A stretch of DNA of 21,371 nt from an uncultured Prochlorococcus sp. (GCA_902572675.1 CACGGY010000011.1:1-21371); one strand, 5' to 3'. Counted from the stretch's first letter, positions 1 through 8,542 are shown. Notes: generated by a model from the letters alone, not told the origin. Numbers and translations are program-made.

Positions 1-524
1 AAGCAAAGATAGAAAAAGCAACACATCACTATAAGGATATCGTTAAAGAAGCCGACATACACCTTTCAATAGAAAAAAATCCAAGAGTCTCCTTCCAGAC
101 TGCAGAAGTTACAATTTTTGCGAATGGAACTGTTATTAGAGCTGAAGAAAAAACTGAAAATCTATATTCAAGTATTGATTTGGTTTCAAATAAACTTTGT
201 AGAAAATTACGTAAATACAAAGAAAGGAACAATAAAAATATCCATAACAATCAATTTAAAAATAAAGAGTCTTTCCCAATTGAAACTACGGAATCAAATT
301 TTTTAGATGAAGCTTTACTTAAAGAACGAATAGAAGCGAGTCTGCCTGAGCCATCTATAAAAAATAAATACTTTGAAATGAATCCAATTTCATCAGAAGA
401 AGCAAGAAAACAATTAGATCTAATTGATCATGATTTTTATGTTTTTCGAAATAAAAAAAATAATGAACTTCAAGTTATATATAAAAGGAATCATGGAGGT
501 TATGGACTGATTCAATCTAAATAA
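1..524 (+). CDS. hpf: Ribosome hibernation promoting factor, long form (LrtA/HPF), 5' partial
   Basis: The reading frame is open from base 3 and ends at TAA 522-524, so the N-terminus lies outside the window. About 173 residues are visible. The first ~75 are the end of the S30AE/HPF fold, with EADIHLSIEKNPRVSFQTAE and TVIRAEEKTENLYSSIDLV typical of the family. A variable linker follows, then the C-terminal domain of long HPFs, recognisable from SSEEARKQLDLIDHDFYVFR and the ending GGYGLIQ. In this family the N-domain binds the 30S subunit in resting cells, and the C-domain dimerises ribosomes into inactive 100S particles. The cyanobacterial member is known as light-repressed transcript A. The next gene starts 7 nt downstream, so co-transcription with deoC and recO is likely. 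Confidence 0.93.
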   Translation, partial: AKIEKATHHYKDIVKEADIHLSIEKNPRVSFQTAEVTIFANGTVIRAEEKTENLYSSIDLVSNKLCRKLRKYKERNNKNIHNNQFKNKESFPIETTESNFLDEALLKERIEASLPEPSIKNKYFEMNPISSEEARKQLDLIDHDFYVFRNKKNNELQVIYKRNHGGYGLIQSK

Positions 525-531
525 GTTTTAA

Positions 532-1191
532 ATGCCCAATATTGAATATGAATTAAACAAGAAAATCCATGCGATAATTATTAACCCTTATCTATCCTGG
601 GAAGATTTCTGTGTGAATTGCGATTTGATAAGAAAATACAATATCAAAAATATTTCTACTTCACTAAATTATTTAACTGATCTTAAAAACTGTTTGGGTA
701 ATTACCGTGGGGATATAAACGCACTTATTTCTTACCCTTTAGCAGATTTACCAGTTTCATTTATTGAAGAATTAGTTTGTTTTGCAAAAGATAAGGGTGC
801 AAAAGGAATTGAATATATCCCAAACTTTATAAATTTATCCAAAAGAAATTTAGAAACTTTCGCTGCTGAAATCGAGCAAGTTAAATTATCTGGATTACCA
901 GTTTCAATAATCATAAATAAATCAAAACTACAAGAAGAAGTTTTTATTAATGCGATAGAAATATGTTTGGAATTAGGAATAAAAAATTTTCAATTCGGGG
1001 ACGGTTTTGGGACTCCTCTTACATCTAATGATGTTACCGAAATACTAAAAATAACAGGCTCACAAAATCAAATCAAAGTTGTAGGTGGTATAAAAAATCT
1101 GAAACAAGTAATTGATTTACTTGATAATGGAATTAGTTGCGTGGGTACCTCCAATTTTTGTGAAATTTTTGAAGAAGTAAACATTATTTAA
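532..1191 (+). CDS. DeoC-family (deoxyribose-phosphate aldolase-like) protein with altered catalytic residues
   Basis: A 219-residue protein of DeoC length. It has the TIM-barrel landmarks of the family: ISYPLAD (family FPLGA/FPHGN) near residue 67, GAKGIEYIPN (family GADEVDxVxx) near 89, and IKVVGGIKN (family KPAGGVRT) near 181. DeoC cleaves 2-deoxyribose-5-phosphate to acetaldehyde and glyceraldehyde-3-phosphate through a Schiff-base lysine. Aligning by eye to E. coli DeoC, the Schiff-base Lys167 in FIKTSTG falls at Phe155 in NFQFGDGFG. Asp102 falls at Glu94, while Lys201 is kept as Lys182. The enzyme may therefore be inactive or changed in function. The stop codon directly abuts the recO ATG, so the two are probably translated together. 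Confidence 0.82.
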   Translation: MPNIEYELNKKIHAIIINPYLSWEDFCVNCDLIRKYNIKNISTSLNYLTDLKNCLGNYRGDINALISYPLADLPVSFIEELVCFAKDKGAKGIEYIPNFINLSKRNLETFAAEIEQVKLSGLPVSIIINKSKLQEEVFINAIEICLELGIKNFQFGDGFGTPLTSNDVTEILKITGSQNQIKVVGGIKNLKQVIDLLDNGISCVGTSNFCEIFEEVNII

Positions 1192-1977
1192 ATGTCAGGT
1201 TCTGGTGAGTGCAAACTAAAAGGTCTCTGTATTAAAGCTTCTCCATTAGGCGAGAATGATAGATTAATAACTATCCTTACCGATGAGCAAGGGATTGTTA
1301 GATTAGCGGCACCTGGTGCTAGGCGTCCAAAAAGTAGTCTTGCCGCAGCTACTCCCTTAACATATTTAAGTCTTCAGATTTTTGGAAAAAGAAATCTTAA
1401 ATCTGTACGTCAAATTAAAATATTAAAAAGCTATTCTGGCCTAGGTAAAAATATTGAATGTCTTGCAGCCGCACAAGCAATAACTGAATTAACATTTCTA
1501 TTAGTAGGTAATAATGACAAGCAAGAAGACTATTTATCTTGCGTTCTTGCCCATCTTGATAGGATTTATTTATATAAAGAGTCTCAAGAAGAAGATATTA
1601 AAATGCTCTCTATGAGTATTCAATCTTTAATCCATCTATTAGCCATCGGGGGTATTAATTTACCAATTCATCATTGTTGCAAAACTGGAGAACCTATTAT
1701 TCCACCTTTAGGAAATTGGGAATGGAGTTGTTATTATTTGCCAAGTGAAGGGTTTTCATCCATAGAAGATCCTCAAAGTAATCTAAAAATAAATGCATCT
1801 GAAGTTGCTCTATTACAGAGACTTCTTTTCCCAGAATTACCAATAAAATCTAATGGAGAGTTGTTGGGTCCAAAAAAAGTCTGGCTAAAAATATTATTCA
1901 TTATTGAGACATGGATATCTACTCAATTAGAGAAGGATCTATCTTCATTAAAAATGTTGAGAGAAATATATAGTTAG
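1192..1977 (+). CDS. recO: DNA repair protein RecO
   Basis: A 261-residue protein of normal RecO length. The N-terminal OB-fold is clear: KLKGLCIKASPLGENDRLIT and GIVRLAAPGARRPKSSLAA match the family's start, including the ENDRL motif. The helical C-terminal domain contains HHCCKTG near residues 162-168, a small cysteine cluster that could be a remnant of the zinc site found in some RecO proteins. RecO loads RecA onto SSB-coated single-stranded DNA in the RecFOR pathway and anneals complementary strands. The ATG directly follows the deoC-like stop codon with no spacer, suggesting translational coupling. An 85-bp gap then separates it from the glycosyltransferase gene. Confidence 0.94.
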   Translation: MSGSGECKLKGLCIKASPLGENDRLITILTDEQGIVRLAAPGARRPKSSLAAATPLTYLSLQIFGKRNLKSVRQIKILKSYSGLGKNIECLAAAQAITELTFLLVGNNDKQEDYLSCVLAHLDRIYLYKESQEEDIKMLSMSIQSLIHLLAIGGINLPIHHCCKTGEPIIPPLGNWEWSCYYLPSEGFSSIEDPQSNLKINASEVALLQRLLFPELPIKSNGELLGPKKVWLKILFIIETWISTQLEKDLSSLKMLREIYS

Positions 1978-2062
1978 CATTTTCATGAAGCATTAAAAAA
2001 TTTAAAAAATATGATCATGGCGCCTTTGCCTGTTAACTTTATAAATAGTTAATTCAATTAAT

Positions 2063-3220
2063 GTGGTTCATATTGCCTGGTTGGGAAAAAAATCCCCTTT
2101 TTGTGGAAATGTAACTTACGGTAATTCAACAACTAAGGAATTAAAGGCCAGAGGACATAAAATTAGTTTTATTCATTTCGATAATCCCTCTAATTCAAAT
2201 TCATCAAAACCATTATTTCTTGCAAATGATCCTGATGTAAGTCTCCCATATTTAATAAAATCTCAAGTTTATACAATACCCTCGCCAAGGGCAGAAAAAG
2301 AACTAAGACTATCATTGGAAAGATTAAAACCTGACATTGTACATGCAAGCCTAACTTTATCTCCTTTAGACTTTAGACTTCCAGAGCTTTGTAATAAAAT
2401 TAATGTTCCTCTTGTAGGAACATTTCATCCACCATTTGATACAAAAAATAGAAATCTAACTGCGAGCACACAACAATTAACGTATCAACTTTATGCTCCC
2501 TCTTTAGCAAAGTTCGATAAAATAATTATTTTTTCTGAACCTCAAAAAAATGTTCTTGAGAAATTAGGAGTACCTAAAGAAAAACAAATAATTATTCCAA
2601 ACGGAGTTGATGAAAATATTTGGAAACCTTTTTGCGAAAAAAGTAAAAAATATAATCAGGTTAAAAACAAACTTGGAAATGAAAGAATCTTTTTATACAT
2701 GGGAAGGATTGCAAATGAAAAAAATATCGAGGCACTTTTACGTTCTTGGCGCCAAACAAGAACTCAAAATTGCAAATTAGTTATTGTTGGGGATGGACCA
2801 ATGAAGCCAATCCTTGAAAATAGTTTTTCTAACCTTGGAAATGAGAAATTAATTTGGTGGGGTGCCGAATTAGATTTAGAAACTAGGATAGCAATAATGC
2901 AAATAGCAGAAGTATTTTTCTTGCCAAGCTTAGTAGAAGGTTTATCATTATCACTTTTAGAGGCAATGTCGGCTGGTACTGCTTGTGTAGCTACAGATGC
3001 CGGAGCGGATGGTGAAGTTTTAGATAACGGAGCAGGAATAGTAATTTCAACTGATAATGTTGCTGCACAATTAAAAACTATAATCCCAATTCTTATAGAA
3101 CACCCTTCATTTACAAAAGATCTTGGAGAAAAAGCTAGAGAACGTGTACTCGAGAGATACACAATTACACAAAATATAAATTCACTTGAAAAAGTTTATA
3201 TGAACTTAAAAGATATTTGA
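2063..3220 (+). CDS. dgdA: GT4-family glycosyltransferase, probable cyanobacterial digalactosyldiacylglycerol synthase
   Basis: A 385-residue protein with two Rossmann-like halves (GT-B fold). The N-terminal stretch HIAWLGKKSPFCGNVTYG matches what I remember of cyanobacterial DgdA proteins such as Synechocystis Slr1508. The GT4 signature is complete: PNGVDENIWKP near 180, LYMGRIANEKN near 212, and an E-x7-E motif in EGLSLSLLEAMSAG near 293-306. DgdA adds the second galactose to galactolipid at the thylakoid membrane. The GT4 family is certain; the DgdA substrate is inferred from memory of the N-terminus. The start is GTG at 2063, because an ATG two bases upstream is out of frame. The gene converges on proC with only 5 bp between stop codons. 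Confidence 0.8.
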   Translation: MVHIAWLGKKSPFCGNVTYGNSTTKELKARGHKISFIHFDNPSNSNSSKPLFLANDPDVSLPYLIKSQVYTIPSPRAEKELRLSLERLKPDIVHASLTLSPLDFRLPELCNKINVPLVGTFHPPFDTKNRNLTASTQQLTYQLYAPSLAKFDKIIIFSEPQKNVLEKLGVPKEKQIIIPNGVDENIWKPFCEKSKKYNQVKNKLGNERIFLYMGRIANEKNIEALLRSWRQTRTQNCKLVIVGDGPMKPILENSFSNLGNEKLIWWGAELDLETRIAIMQIAEVFFLPSLVEGLSLSLLEAMSAGTACVATDAGADGEVLDNGAGIVISTDNVAAQLKTIIPILIEHPSFTKDLGEKARERVLERYTITQNINSLEKVYMNLKDI

Positions 3221-3225
3221 AAAAA

Positions 3226-4038
3226 CTAACGAAACTCTTTACTTCGATTGCTAGCTGAAATTATTGATTCAATTAATGCTGACCTTACACTCTTTTTTTC
3301 TAAAACCCTTAAAGCAGAGATAGTTGTTCCACCTGGAGAGGTTACTAAATTTTTAAGCTCAGAAGTAGTAAGTTTATTTTCCTTTATTAAACAAATAGTC
3401 CCTAGTATCATTTCCATAACAAGTTCCTCTGAAATTTTTTTTGGTAATCCCCCGCTTAATCCTCCATCACTTAATGCTTCTATAATCAATGCAATAATTG
3501 CAGGACCTGATGAAGTTAAAGCTAAAAATATATCAAGGTAATCTTCGGGAAATTCATAAATTTTACTTGTATTTTCAAATAATTTTTTTGTAAATTGTTT
3601 CTGATCTTCTGTAATTTCTTCTCCCCAAGAAATCCCTGTTAAACCTTTTCCAATAGTTATTGGAATATTTGTAACCACTCTCACACATTTATGATTAGGA
3701 AACTTTTGAGTTAGTTTATTTATTGAAACCCCCGCAAGAATTGAAACTATTAAATTGTTCTTGTTTTTTATATGAGGGGCCTCGCTTATATCATTTAATT
3801 GTTGGGGTTTTATCGAAAGAAGTTTATATTGACAATCCCAAATTATTTTTGACTCTTTAGAACTTGATTTATAAACATTTATATTATGTTTGTAATTTTT
3901 TTTTATGTTTTCTAGACTTTTTTCTGTATTTACAACACAAAAAACATTCTCTGGCTGAATTAATTTGTTATCTAATAGAGGGGTAACTATAGCACTTGCA
4001 ATATTTCCAAAACCAATAATCGCAATTTTATCAGTCAC
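3226..4038 (-). CDS. proC: Pyrroline-5-carboxylate reductase
   Basis: A 270-residue protein of standard ProC length. The N-terminus IAIIGFGNIASAI is the NAD(P)-binding Rossmann loop. Further family landmarks are SIKPQQL near 75, VRVVTNIPITIGKG near 118, ALTSSGPAIIALIIEALSDG near 168-187, and the C-terminal signature TSPGGTTISALRVLEKK near 232-248. ProC makes the last step of proline synthesis, reducing 1-pyrroline-5-carboxylate with NADPH in the cytosol. The start is GTG. It lies 7 nt downstream of sepF, at the distal end of the pipX-pipY-sepF-proC run. Confidence 0.95.
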   Translation of the reverse strand: MTDKIAIIGFGNIASAIVTPLLDNKLIQPENVFCVVNTEKSLENIKKNYKHNINVYKSSSKESKIIWDCQYKLLSIKPQQLNDISEAPHIKNKNNLIVSILAGVSINKLTQKFPNHKCVRVVTNIPITIGKGLTGISWGEEITEDQKQFTKKLFENTSKIYEFPEDYLDIFLALTSSGPAIIALIIEALSDGGLSGGLPKKISEELVMEMILGTICLIKENKLTTSELKNLVTSPGGTTISALRVLEKKSVRSALIESIISASNRSKEFR

Positions 4039-4045
4039 AGATTAA

Positions 4046-4621
4046 TCATGAATATGCACTTAATTTAGAATTACCCCATGCTGGTTCAGGAGTAGTATTT
4101 TTGCCCAAACTATATTGTGGTGTGTTTTCTGTAGACAAAGAAGAAGGAGAAGCTTCTTCTGGGGAAGAGCTAGTTACATTTACACAACTTGGAGCAAAAA
4201 GAAAAATACTTTCACCGACTCTCTCTTGATGTCCATCAATTGCATATGTGCCCCCAGCAATAAAATCAACCGCTCTTTGAGCTTGATCAGGATCCATCAT
4301 AGTTAAATTGAGAATTACAGTTTTTCTTTCTCTTAATGCTTGTATAGCTTGAGGCATCTCATCAAAACTTCTTGGTTCCATTAAGCTTACTTCTGAGGAT
4401 GAATTTGAGATCCCAGGCATACCAACTACTTTTGATGATCTGTTGTTATTCATAAAATCGAATGGATTTGAATTTGCAAGGGCATTTGCATTCTTAGTAT
4501 TTTGTTTGAAATTATTAATATCATTTAATTCATCCTCTGATTCATAATCTAATTCATCAAAATCATCATCGAGATACTCATCTCCAGCAACAACTGCCTT
4601 TAATCTAGAAAGAAGTGACAC
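4046..4621 (-). CDS. sepF: Cell division protein SepF
   Basis: A 191-residue protein. The N-terminal helix MSLLSRLKAVVAGDEYLDDD is the membrane-associating segment. A long acidic, Asn/Ser-rich linker follows, and then the SepF core near residues 78-150: EPRSFDEMPQAIQALRERK, VILNLTMMDPDQAQRAVDFI and GGTYAIDGHQERVGESIFLF. SepF polymerises on the membrane and anchors FtsZ filaments, standing in for FtsA in cyanobacteria. The start is GTG directly preceded by AAAAG, so the purine-rich sequence almost touches the start codon. A 146-bp gap upstream holds an imperfect hairpin at 4671-4699. The C-terminal tail after residue 155 is Ser/Pro-rich and lineage-specific. Confidence 0.95.
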   Translation of the reverse strand: MSLLSRLKAVVAGDEYLDDDFDELDYESEDELNDINNFKQNTKNANALANSNPFDFMNNNRSSKVVGMPGISNSSSEVSLMEPRSFDEMPQAIQALRERKTVILNLTMMDPDQAQRAVDFIAGGTYAIDGHQERVGESIFLFAPSCVNVTSSSPEEASPSSLSTENTPQYSLGKNTTPEPAWGNSKLSAYS

Positions 4622-4670
4622 CTTTTAAATCCTCTTGAAATTGATTACTAAGGCTTAAGAACCTTAAGTA

Positions 4671-4699
4671 GTAGATTCATTACTTGAATGAAAATCTAC
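4671..4699. other. Imperfect hairpin in the sepF upstream region
   Basis: GTAGATT (4671-4677) can pair with AATCTAC (4693-4699), and inside it CATT (4678-4681) pairs with AATG (4687-4690), leaving a two-base bulge. It sits about 50 bp upstream of the sepF GTG, in the gap after pipY. No T-tract follows on the minus strand, so an intrinsic terminator is unlikely. A repeated CTTAAG (4654 and 4663 regions) lies between the hairpin and the gene. It could shape a sepF leader or simply be an AT-rich coincidence. Confidence 0.35.
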
Positions 4700-4767
4700 C
4701 TATACTTAAATAACGTTTGTTCTACTTAACTGCAAGTTTAAAAATAAGATTTTCATAAAAAGATAAT

Positions 4768-5406
4768 TTATAAAGATCTACTTCCAAAAATCAATGACCC
4801 TAATCTTATCCAAGTTGATCCAGCGTCAATAGCTTCCTCCCAATCACCTGACATCCCCATGGAACAATCCGGTAGTTGCAGTGAATCAGCGAGAGCACGA
4901 CATTTTTTGAACAATCCTGAATTTTCTTTAGAGCTAAGTCCTTTAGGATTGATAGTCATCAAACCGGTTAATGAAACATTTTTCAACTCTTTAATTTCTC
5001 TCCATTTCAAAACTAAAAATTCAGGATTAAAGCCTCCTTTAGTAGGGTCATCACCCAACTTAACCTGCAACATTATTAATGGATTTTTCTTCTCTTCACG
5101 TGAAATATTAGATATCTTTTGCAACTTTTCAAATGAATCTACCGAATGAATATATTTAAAATTTTGAACTATTTTTCTTATTTTATTACTTTGTATTCTT
5201 CCAATAAAGTGCCAATTTATTTGTTTAAGATCTTTTAAGGTTTGTTGTTTTTCAAACGCCTCTTGAACCTTACTTTCACCAAAATCGATCTGACCTATAT
5301 TTTGAATAGTCTTGATTTCTTGACTTTTAAATCCTTTACTTACCGCAAGAATATTTACATTTGATGGTATCTTATTTTTTATTTTTAAGTAATTTGCAGG
5401 GTTCAC
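4768..5406 (-). CDS. pipY: YggS/PipY-family PLP-binding homeostasis protein
   Basis: A 212-residue single-domain PLP-barrel protein, slightly shorter than the ~230 usual. It has the PLP-lysine strand ILAVSKGF near 19-26, FGESKVQEAF near 43-52, WHFIGRIQSNKIRKIV near 65-80, HSVDS near 87, and the C-terminal GMSGDWEEAIDAGSTWIRLG near 183-202, all diagnostic. The family binds pyridoxal phosphate without known catalysis and buffers PLP and amino-acid/keto-acid pools. In cyanobacteria it is encoded with pipX. It starts with GTG 3 nt after the pipX stop, so expression is probably coupled. AAAAG abuts the GTG, as in sepF. Confidence 0.94.
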   Translation of the reverse strand: MNPANYLKIKNKIPSNVNILAVSKGFKSQEIKTIQNIGQIDFGESKVQEAFEKQQTLKDLKQINWHFIGRIQSNKIRKIVQNFKYIHSVDSFEKLQKISNISREEKKNPLIMLQVKLGDDPTKGGFNPEFLVLKWREIKELKNVSLTGLMTINPKGLSSKENSGLFKKCRALADSLQLPDCSMGMSGDWEEAIDAGSTWIRLGSLIFGSRSL

Positions 5407-5409
5407 CTT

Positions 5410-5676
5410 TTATAAGAAAGTTTGCGTAAATAAATTCTCCCACTTAGATAGTTCTTCAGATCCTTTTCTTCTAGCTTTTTGAAGGTTTAATTCAGCCTGA
5501 TTACGGGCATCTAAATAAGGTATAACTTCAAAAAAAACTTCTCTCTGTCGAACTTCTACCAAGAAAAACATTTTTTGAGCGTATAAAGTCGCATAAATAT
5601 CTCTCCCATCATTTCCAGGAGAAACTTGGTACAACATGCCAAATGTTGGATGGTTTAAATAACGCTCAGAACTCAA
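5410..5676 (-). CDS. pipX: PII-interacting protein PipX
   Basis: An 88-residue protein, the normal PipX length (~89). The N-terminal Tudor-like domain shows YLNHPTFGMLYQV and TLYAQKMFFLV, nearly the same as S. elongatus PipX, and the C-terminal helices end in FTQTFL as in that protein. PipX co-activates NtcA when 2-oxoglutarate is high and is captured by PII when nitrogen is abundant. The start must be non-ATG: the best choice is TTG at 5674-5676, since the frame is closed by TAA a few codons upstream with no ATG between. It is followed immediately by pipY and preceded by the EcfT-like gene, a gene order conserved in cyanobacteria. Confidence 0.94.
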   Translation of the reverse strand: MSSERYLNHPTFGMLYQVSPGNDGRDIYATLYAQKMFFLVEVRQREVFFEVIPYLDARNQAELNLQKARRKGSEELSKWENLFTQTFL

Positions 5677-5695
5677 ACCTAAAATATTTTGTTAT

Positions 5696-6610
5696 TTATA
5701 ATGCACCATACAGTTTTCTAAGAAAAATTGCTATGCAAATAAAAAAAATCGATAATGTATTAACAATTACATTAATAGATTTTGAAGGATAAAGAGTTCT
5801 AAATCTGTTGGTTTTTATAATAATTTTTTTCTTTGAGAGTAATGATTCTGCTCCACGATCAATTCTCAGAAATATATTTTGAAATAACCTTTCCACTAAT
5901 ATTAATAAAACATTAAAGGATTTCTTTAATCCTAAATTTCGAAAATTTATTGATCTAACTGAAACTGATTTAATGATATTTTGAAGCTCTTCCTGCACTA
6001 GAGGAATAAAACGTAATGCAATTAACAATTGAAAAAGCCACTTACTAGTTGGCAGTCCAATCTTTCTTAATGGATACATAAACCAACTTAATCCCCAAAC
6101 AATGTCTTCTTGCAATGTTGTTAAAAGCATCAAATTTACACTATGAATAACGGTAAATATCAATGTGGAGGTTTTAATTCCTAATTCAAAGGCTTTTCTT
6201 GATAAGTTGTAGGGACCAAAATTAATAAACCATATCTTCTGCGAAGGAATTTGCAAAATATTCCATTCTTTTTGGTTTTCCAGTACCACTTGCAACTCAT
6301 TTGGATTTCTTAAGAAACCATCAAGAGATTGAATATCAGACGAGGCAACTATAGATATACATCCAATTAATAGTGATAAAAATGAGAGAAAAAATAATGA
6401 TCGCCACCATACTCTAGATGGCAATAAACTTAAAAAAGTAATTAATAGTAAAAAACCAACTAAACTCAATCTCCATATTGGACCTGCCCAAATTGGAGTG
6501 ATTAAGAATATCATTACGATAATTATTTTTAATCTACTATCTATAATTCTTAGCCAACTTCTATTACCATGAACGTATTGACCAACAGAAAATTTGGTTA
6601 GCAAATTCAT
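5696..6610 (-). CDS. Energy-coupling factor transmembrane protein (EcfT/CbiQ family)
   Basis: A 304-residue integral membrane protein. After an N-terminal FSVGQYVHGNRSWLRIIDSR segment (family LHRLDPRxK), several hydrophobic helices lie at about 28-48, 50-68, 72-90, 150-170 and 188-205, with a final one at 280-298. The cytoplasmic coupling region contains SVRSINFRNLG near 215 and RIDRGAESL near 248, resembling the paired Arg-Gly motifs through which EcfT contacts its ATPases. The family forms the scaffold of ECF vitamin/metal importers. No ATPase or substrate-binding partner lies nearby, so the substrate is unknown. Its ATG overlaps the der stop in TAATG, and pipX follows after 19 nt. Confidence 0.83.
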   Translation of the reverse strand: MNLLTKFSVGQYVHGNRSWLRIIDSRLKIIIVMIFLITPIWAGPIWRLSLVGFLLLITFLSLLPSRVWWRSLFFLSFLSLLIGCISIVASSDIQSLDGFLRNPNELQVVLENQKEWNILQIPSQKIWFINFGPYNLSRKAFELGIKTSTLIFTVIHSVNLMLLTTLQEDIVWGLSWFMYPLRKIGLPTSKWLFQLLIALRFIPLVQEELQNIIKSVSVRSINFRNLGLKKSFNVLLILVERLFQNIFLRIDRGAESLLSKKKIIIKTNRFRTLYPSKSINVIVNTLSIFFICIAIFLRKLYGAL

Positions 6611-7983
6611 TAATCTTTTTGAATTAACTCTATATTTTCTCTCTCGACTTCTTTATTCAAAGCTCTTTGCTGTTTCCCTCTCCAAAGCAAAATAAGGGGT
6701 GTGCCTTCAAAGCCTAAATTTACTCTAATTTGTTTTTCAATATATCTTCTATAAGTTATTCCGAATAATTTAGGGTCATTTACAAAAAGAGTGAAAGTAG
6801 GAGGTTTGTTCTTTACTTGAGTACCGTAATAAAGCCTACCTTGCTTACCGCTTCTCTTCGTAGGAGGACTTTTCCAACTAATTGATTCTTTAAGTACTTC
6901 ATTAACTACAGATGTTGTAACTCTTCTTCTATGTTGATTTACAGCATTAAGAGCATGCTCAAAAATATTATCAACTCTTTGACCAGTAAGGGCAGATATA
7001 AAAATCATTTTTGACCAGTGTAAAAAATAAAGTTTAGATCTAAGTTCTTTCTCTACTTGATAAATTGTTGAACTATTTTTTTCTACAAGATCCCATTTAT
7101 TAACAACAATTATACAAGCTCTGCCTTGTTCCTCTATGCGCCCTGCCAGCTTCTGGTCTTGATCGGTTACTCCATCCATAGCATCTATAACTAAAACACA
7201 AACATCACTTCTATCTATAGATTTAAAAGCCCTATTAATACCAAAGAATTCAGTGCCATATTTAACATTTTTCTTTCTTCTAATCCCTGCAGTATCAATA
7301 ATTTTCCAATAATTATCACCTTTTTTAATAAGCGTATCTATTGAATCAGTTGTCGTACCACTTATATCACTAACTATTGCTCTTTTTTCTCCACAGATTG
7401 AATTCAACAAACTAGATTTACCAACATTAGGCCTACCAATAATTGACATCATTATCTTTTCTTCATCATCCTGGATATTATTTTCCGGAAGTTCGCCAAT
7501 AACGAGATCTAAAAGATCTCCAGTACCTGAACCATGAATAGCCGAAACAGGGTTAGGGGCGCCCAATCCTAATTTCCAGAACTCTGAAGCTAGGGATATT
7601 CCTAGAGTAGTCGATTCGCATTTATTAACAGCAACAATTGTTTTGCATCTTGAGTTTCTTAACCATTTTGCTATTGATAAATCACCATCAGTAACTCCTT
7701 GATTCCCATCTACCACAAGTAACGCGAGTGAAGCCTCTTCTAGAGCCAAGAAAACTTGTGTCCTTATCTCTGGGAGAAATTCACTATCGTCATCAAAAAC
7801 TAAACCTCCAGTATCAACTATTTGAAATTCCTTACCTCCCCATGAAGCATTTTGATAAGTTCTATCTCTTGTAACACCAGGCTTATCAAATACTATTGCA
7901 TCATTGCTTTGGCAAAGACGATTAACTAAGGTCGATTTCCCAACGTTCGGTCTTCCGATAATTGCTATTGTAGGAAGAATCAA
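6610..7983 (-). CDS. der: Ribosome biogenesis GTPase Der (EngA)
   Basis: Tandem GTPase domains typical of Der. Domain 1 begins PTIAIIGRPNVGKST, with DTGG and VNKCE (NKxD variant) motifs; domain 2 begins SIIGRPNVGKSS, with DTAGIRRK and VNKWD. A KH-like C-terminal domain includes SWKSPPTKRSGKQGRLYYGT. Der helps assemble the 50S ribosomal subunit. I place the start at TTG 7983, giving 457 residues, because it sits right before ILPTIAIIG where the family begins and has GGAGAG a few bases upstream. A longer version from ATG 8016 would add 11 residues unlike the family. The stop overlaps the downstream EcfT-like start by one base. Confidence 0.95.
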   Translation of the reverse strand: MILPTIAIIGRPNVGKSTLVNRLCQSNDAIVFDKPGVTRDRTYQNASWGGKEFQIVDTGGLVFDDDSEFLPEIRTQVFLALEEASLALLVVDGNQGVTDGDLSIAKWLRNSRCKTIVAVNKCESTTLGISLASEFWKLGLGAPNPVSAIHGSGTGDLLDLVIGELPENNIQDDEEKIMMSIIGRPNVGKSSLLNSICGEKRAIVSDISGTTTDSIDTLIKKGDNYWKIIDTAGIRRKKNVKYGTEFFGINRAFKSIDRSDVCVLVIDAMDGVTDQDQKLAGRIEEQGRACIIVVNKWDLVEKNSSTIYQVEKELRSKLYFLHWSKMIFISALTGQRVDNIFEHALNAVNQHRRRVTTSVVNEVLKESISWKSPPTKRSGKQGRLYYGTQVKNKPPTFTLFVNDPKLFGITYRRYIEKQIRVNLGFEGTPLILLWRGKQQRALNKEVERENIELIQKD

Positions 7984-8056
7984 TTCTTCTCTCCAAAGAA
8001 AGTAGTATCTATACAACTATACCTTTAATAGAATTATTTACCTTATTCAAAAAAAC

Positions 8057-8542
8057 TTATTTAATTTCTGGATCGCCAAAATGTCCTTTAACTGGATTAA
8101 CAGGGGGAGAACTAGGACTTGGCATTAATCCATTATCTTTTGAAAAACAATCATTTTCAATCGCCCAATAAATCAACCAATTTACTGCGGTCGCTCTTCT
8201 AGTTCTTCTTGGATAGAGTTCATTAATGTTATAACCTTTAAAATTAAGAAAATTTTTCAATCCCTGTTTATAGTCTTTTGGAATTGATCGAGTCAAATGT
8301 ACTGAGGCTGGTCGCTCTGAAATAATTTGAGGAGCTTTTTCAAATTTTTCTGACCAATAAGTAGGAGTTAATGCGCTAAATGCCCAATCATTTATAGATA
8401 GTTCTTTAATGTAAAAAAGTCTTTCCCAAACTAATTCACAAACAAATACATCACTAACCTTATCTTCAAGAATAAAAAATAATAGTCTTTTACATATTGG
8501 CCATGTAAATTGATTTTCAACTAATTTTTCTTTTTTATGCAT
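8057..8542 (-). CDS. Conserved cyanobacterial protein, probably DUF1823 family
   Basis: A 161-residue soluble protein with no signal peptide or membrane segment. The core LEDKVSDVFVCELVWERLFY, the block ISERPASVHLTRSIPKDYKQ near 94-113, and ELYPRRTRRATAVNWLIYWA near 127-146 resemble, from memory, the DUF1823 family of cyanobacteria and plastid-bearing eukaryotes. Its function is unknown. The Arg-rich PRRTRRA stretch could bind nucleic acid or an acidic partner, but that is speculation. The ATG overlaps the cobI stop by one base (TAATG), so it is co-transcribed with and probably coupled to the cobalamin gene. A 73-bp gap separates it from der. Confidence 0.85.
   Translation of the reverse strand: MHKKEKLVENQFTWPICKRLLFFILEDKVSDVFVCELVWERLFYIKELSINDWAFSALTPTYWSEKFEKAPQIISERPASVHLTRSIPKDYKQGLKNFLNFKGYNINELYPRRTRRATAVNWLIYWAIENDCFSKDNGLMPSPSSPPVNPVKGHFGDPEIK

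Noticed and set aside
3248..3541. Plus-strand frame inside proC, and similar opposite-strand frames in pipY, cobI, acr3 and the glycosyltransferase gene
   Set aside because: All lie antisense to genes with clear family motifs and have no motifs of their own.
7984..8016. 11-codon N-terminal extension of der from ATG 8016
   Set aside because: The added residues are aromatic and unlike any Der start; TTG 7983 has a GGAGAG upstream and gives the normal 457-residue length.
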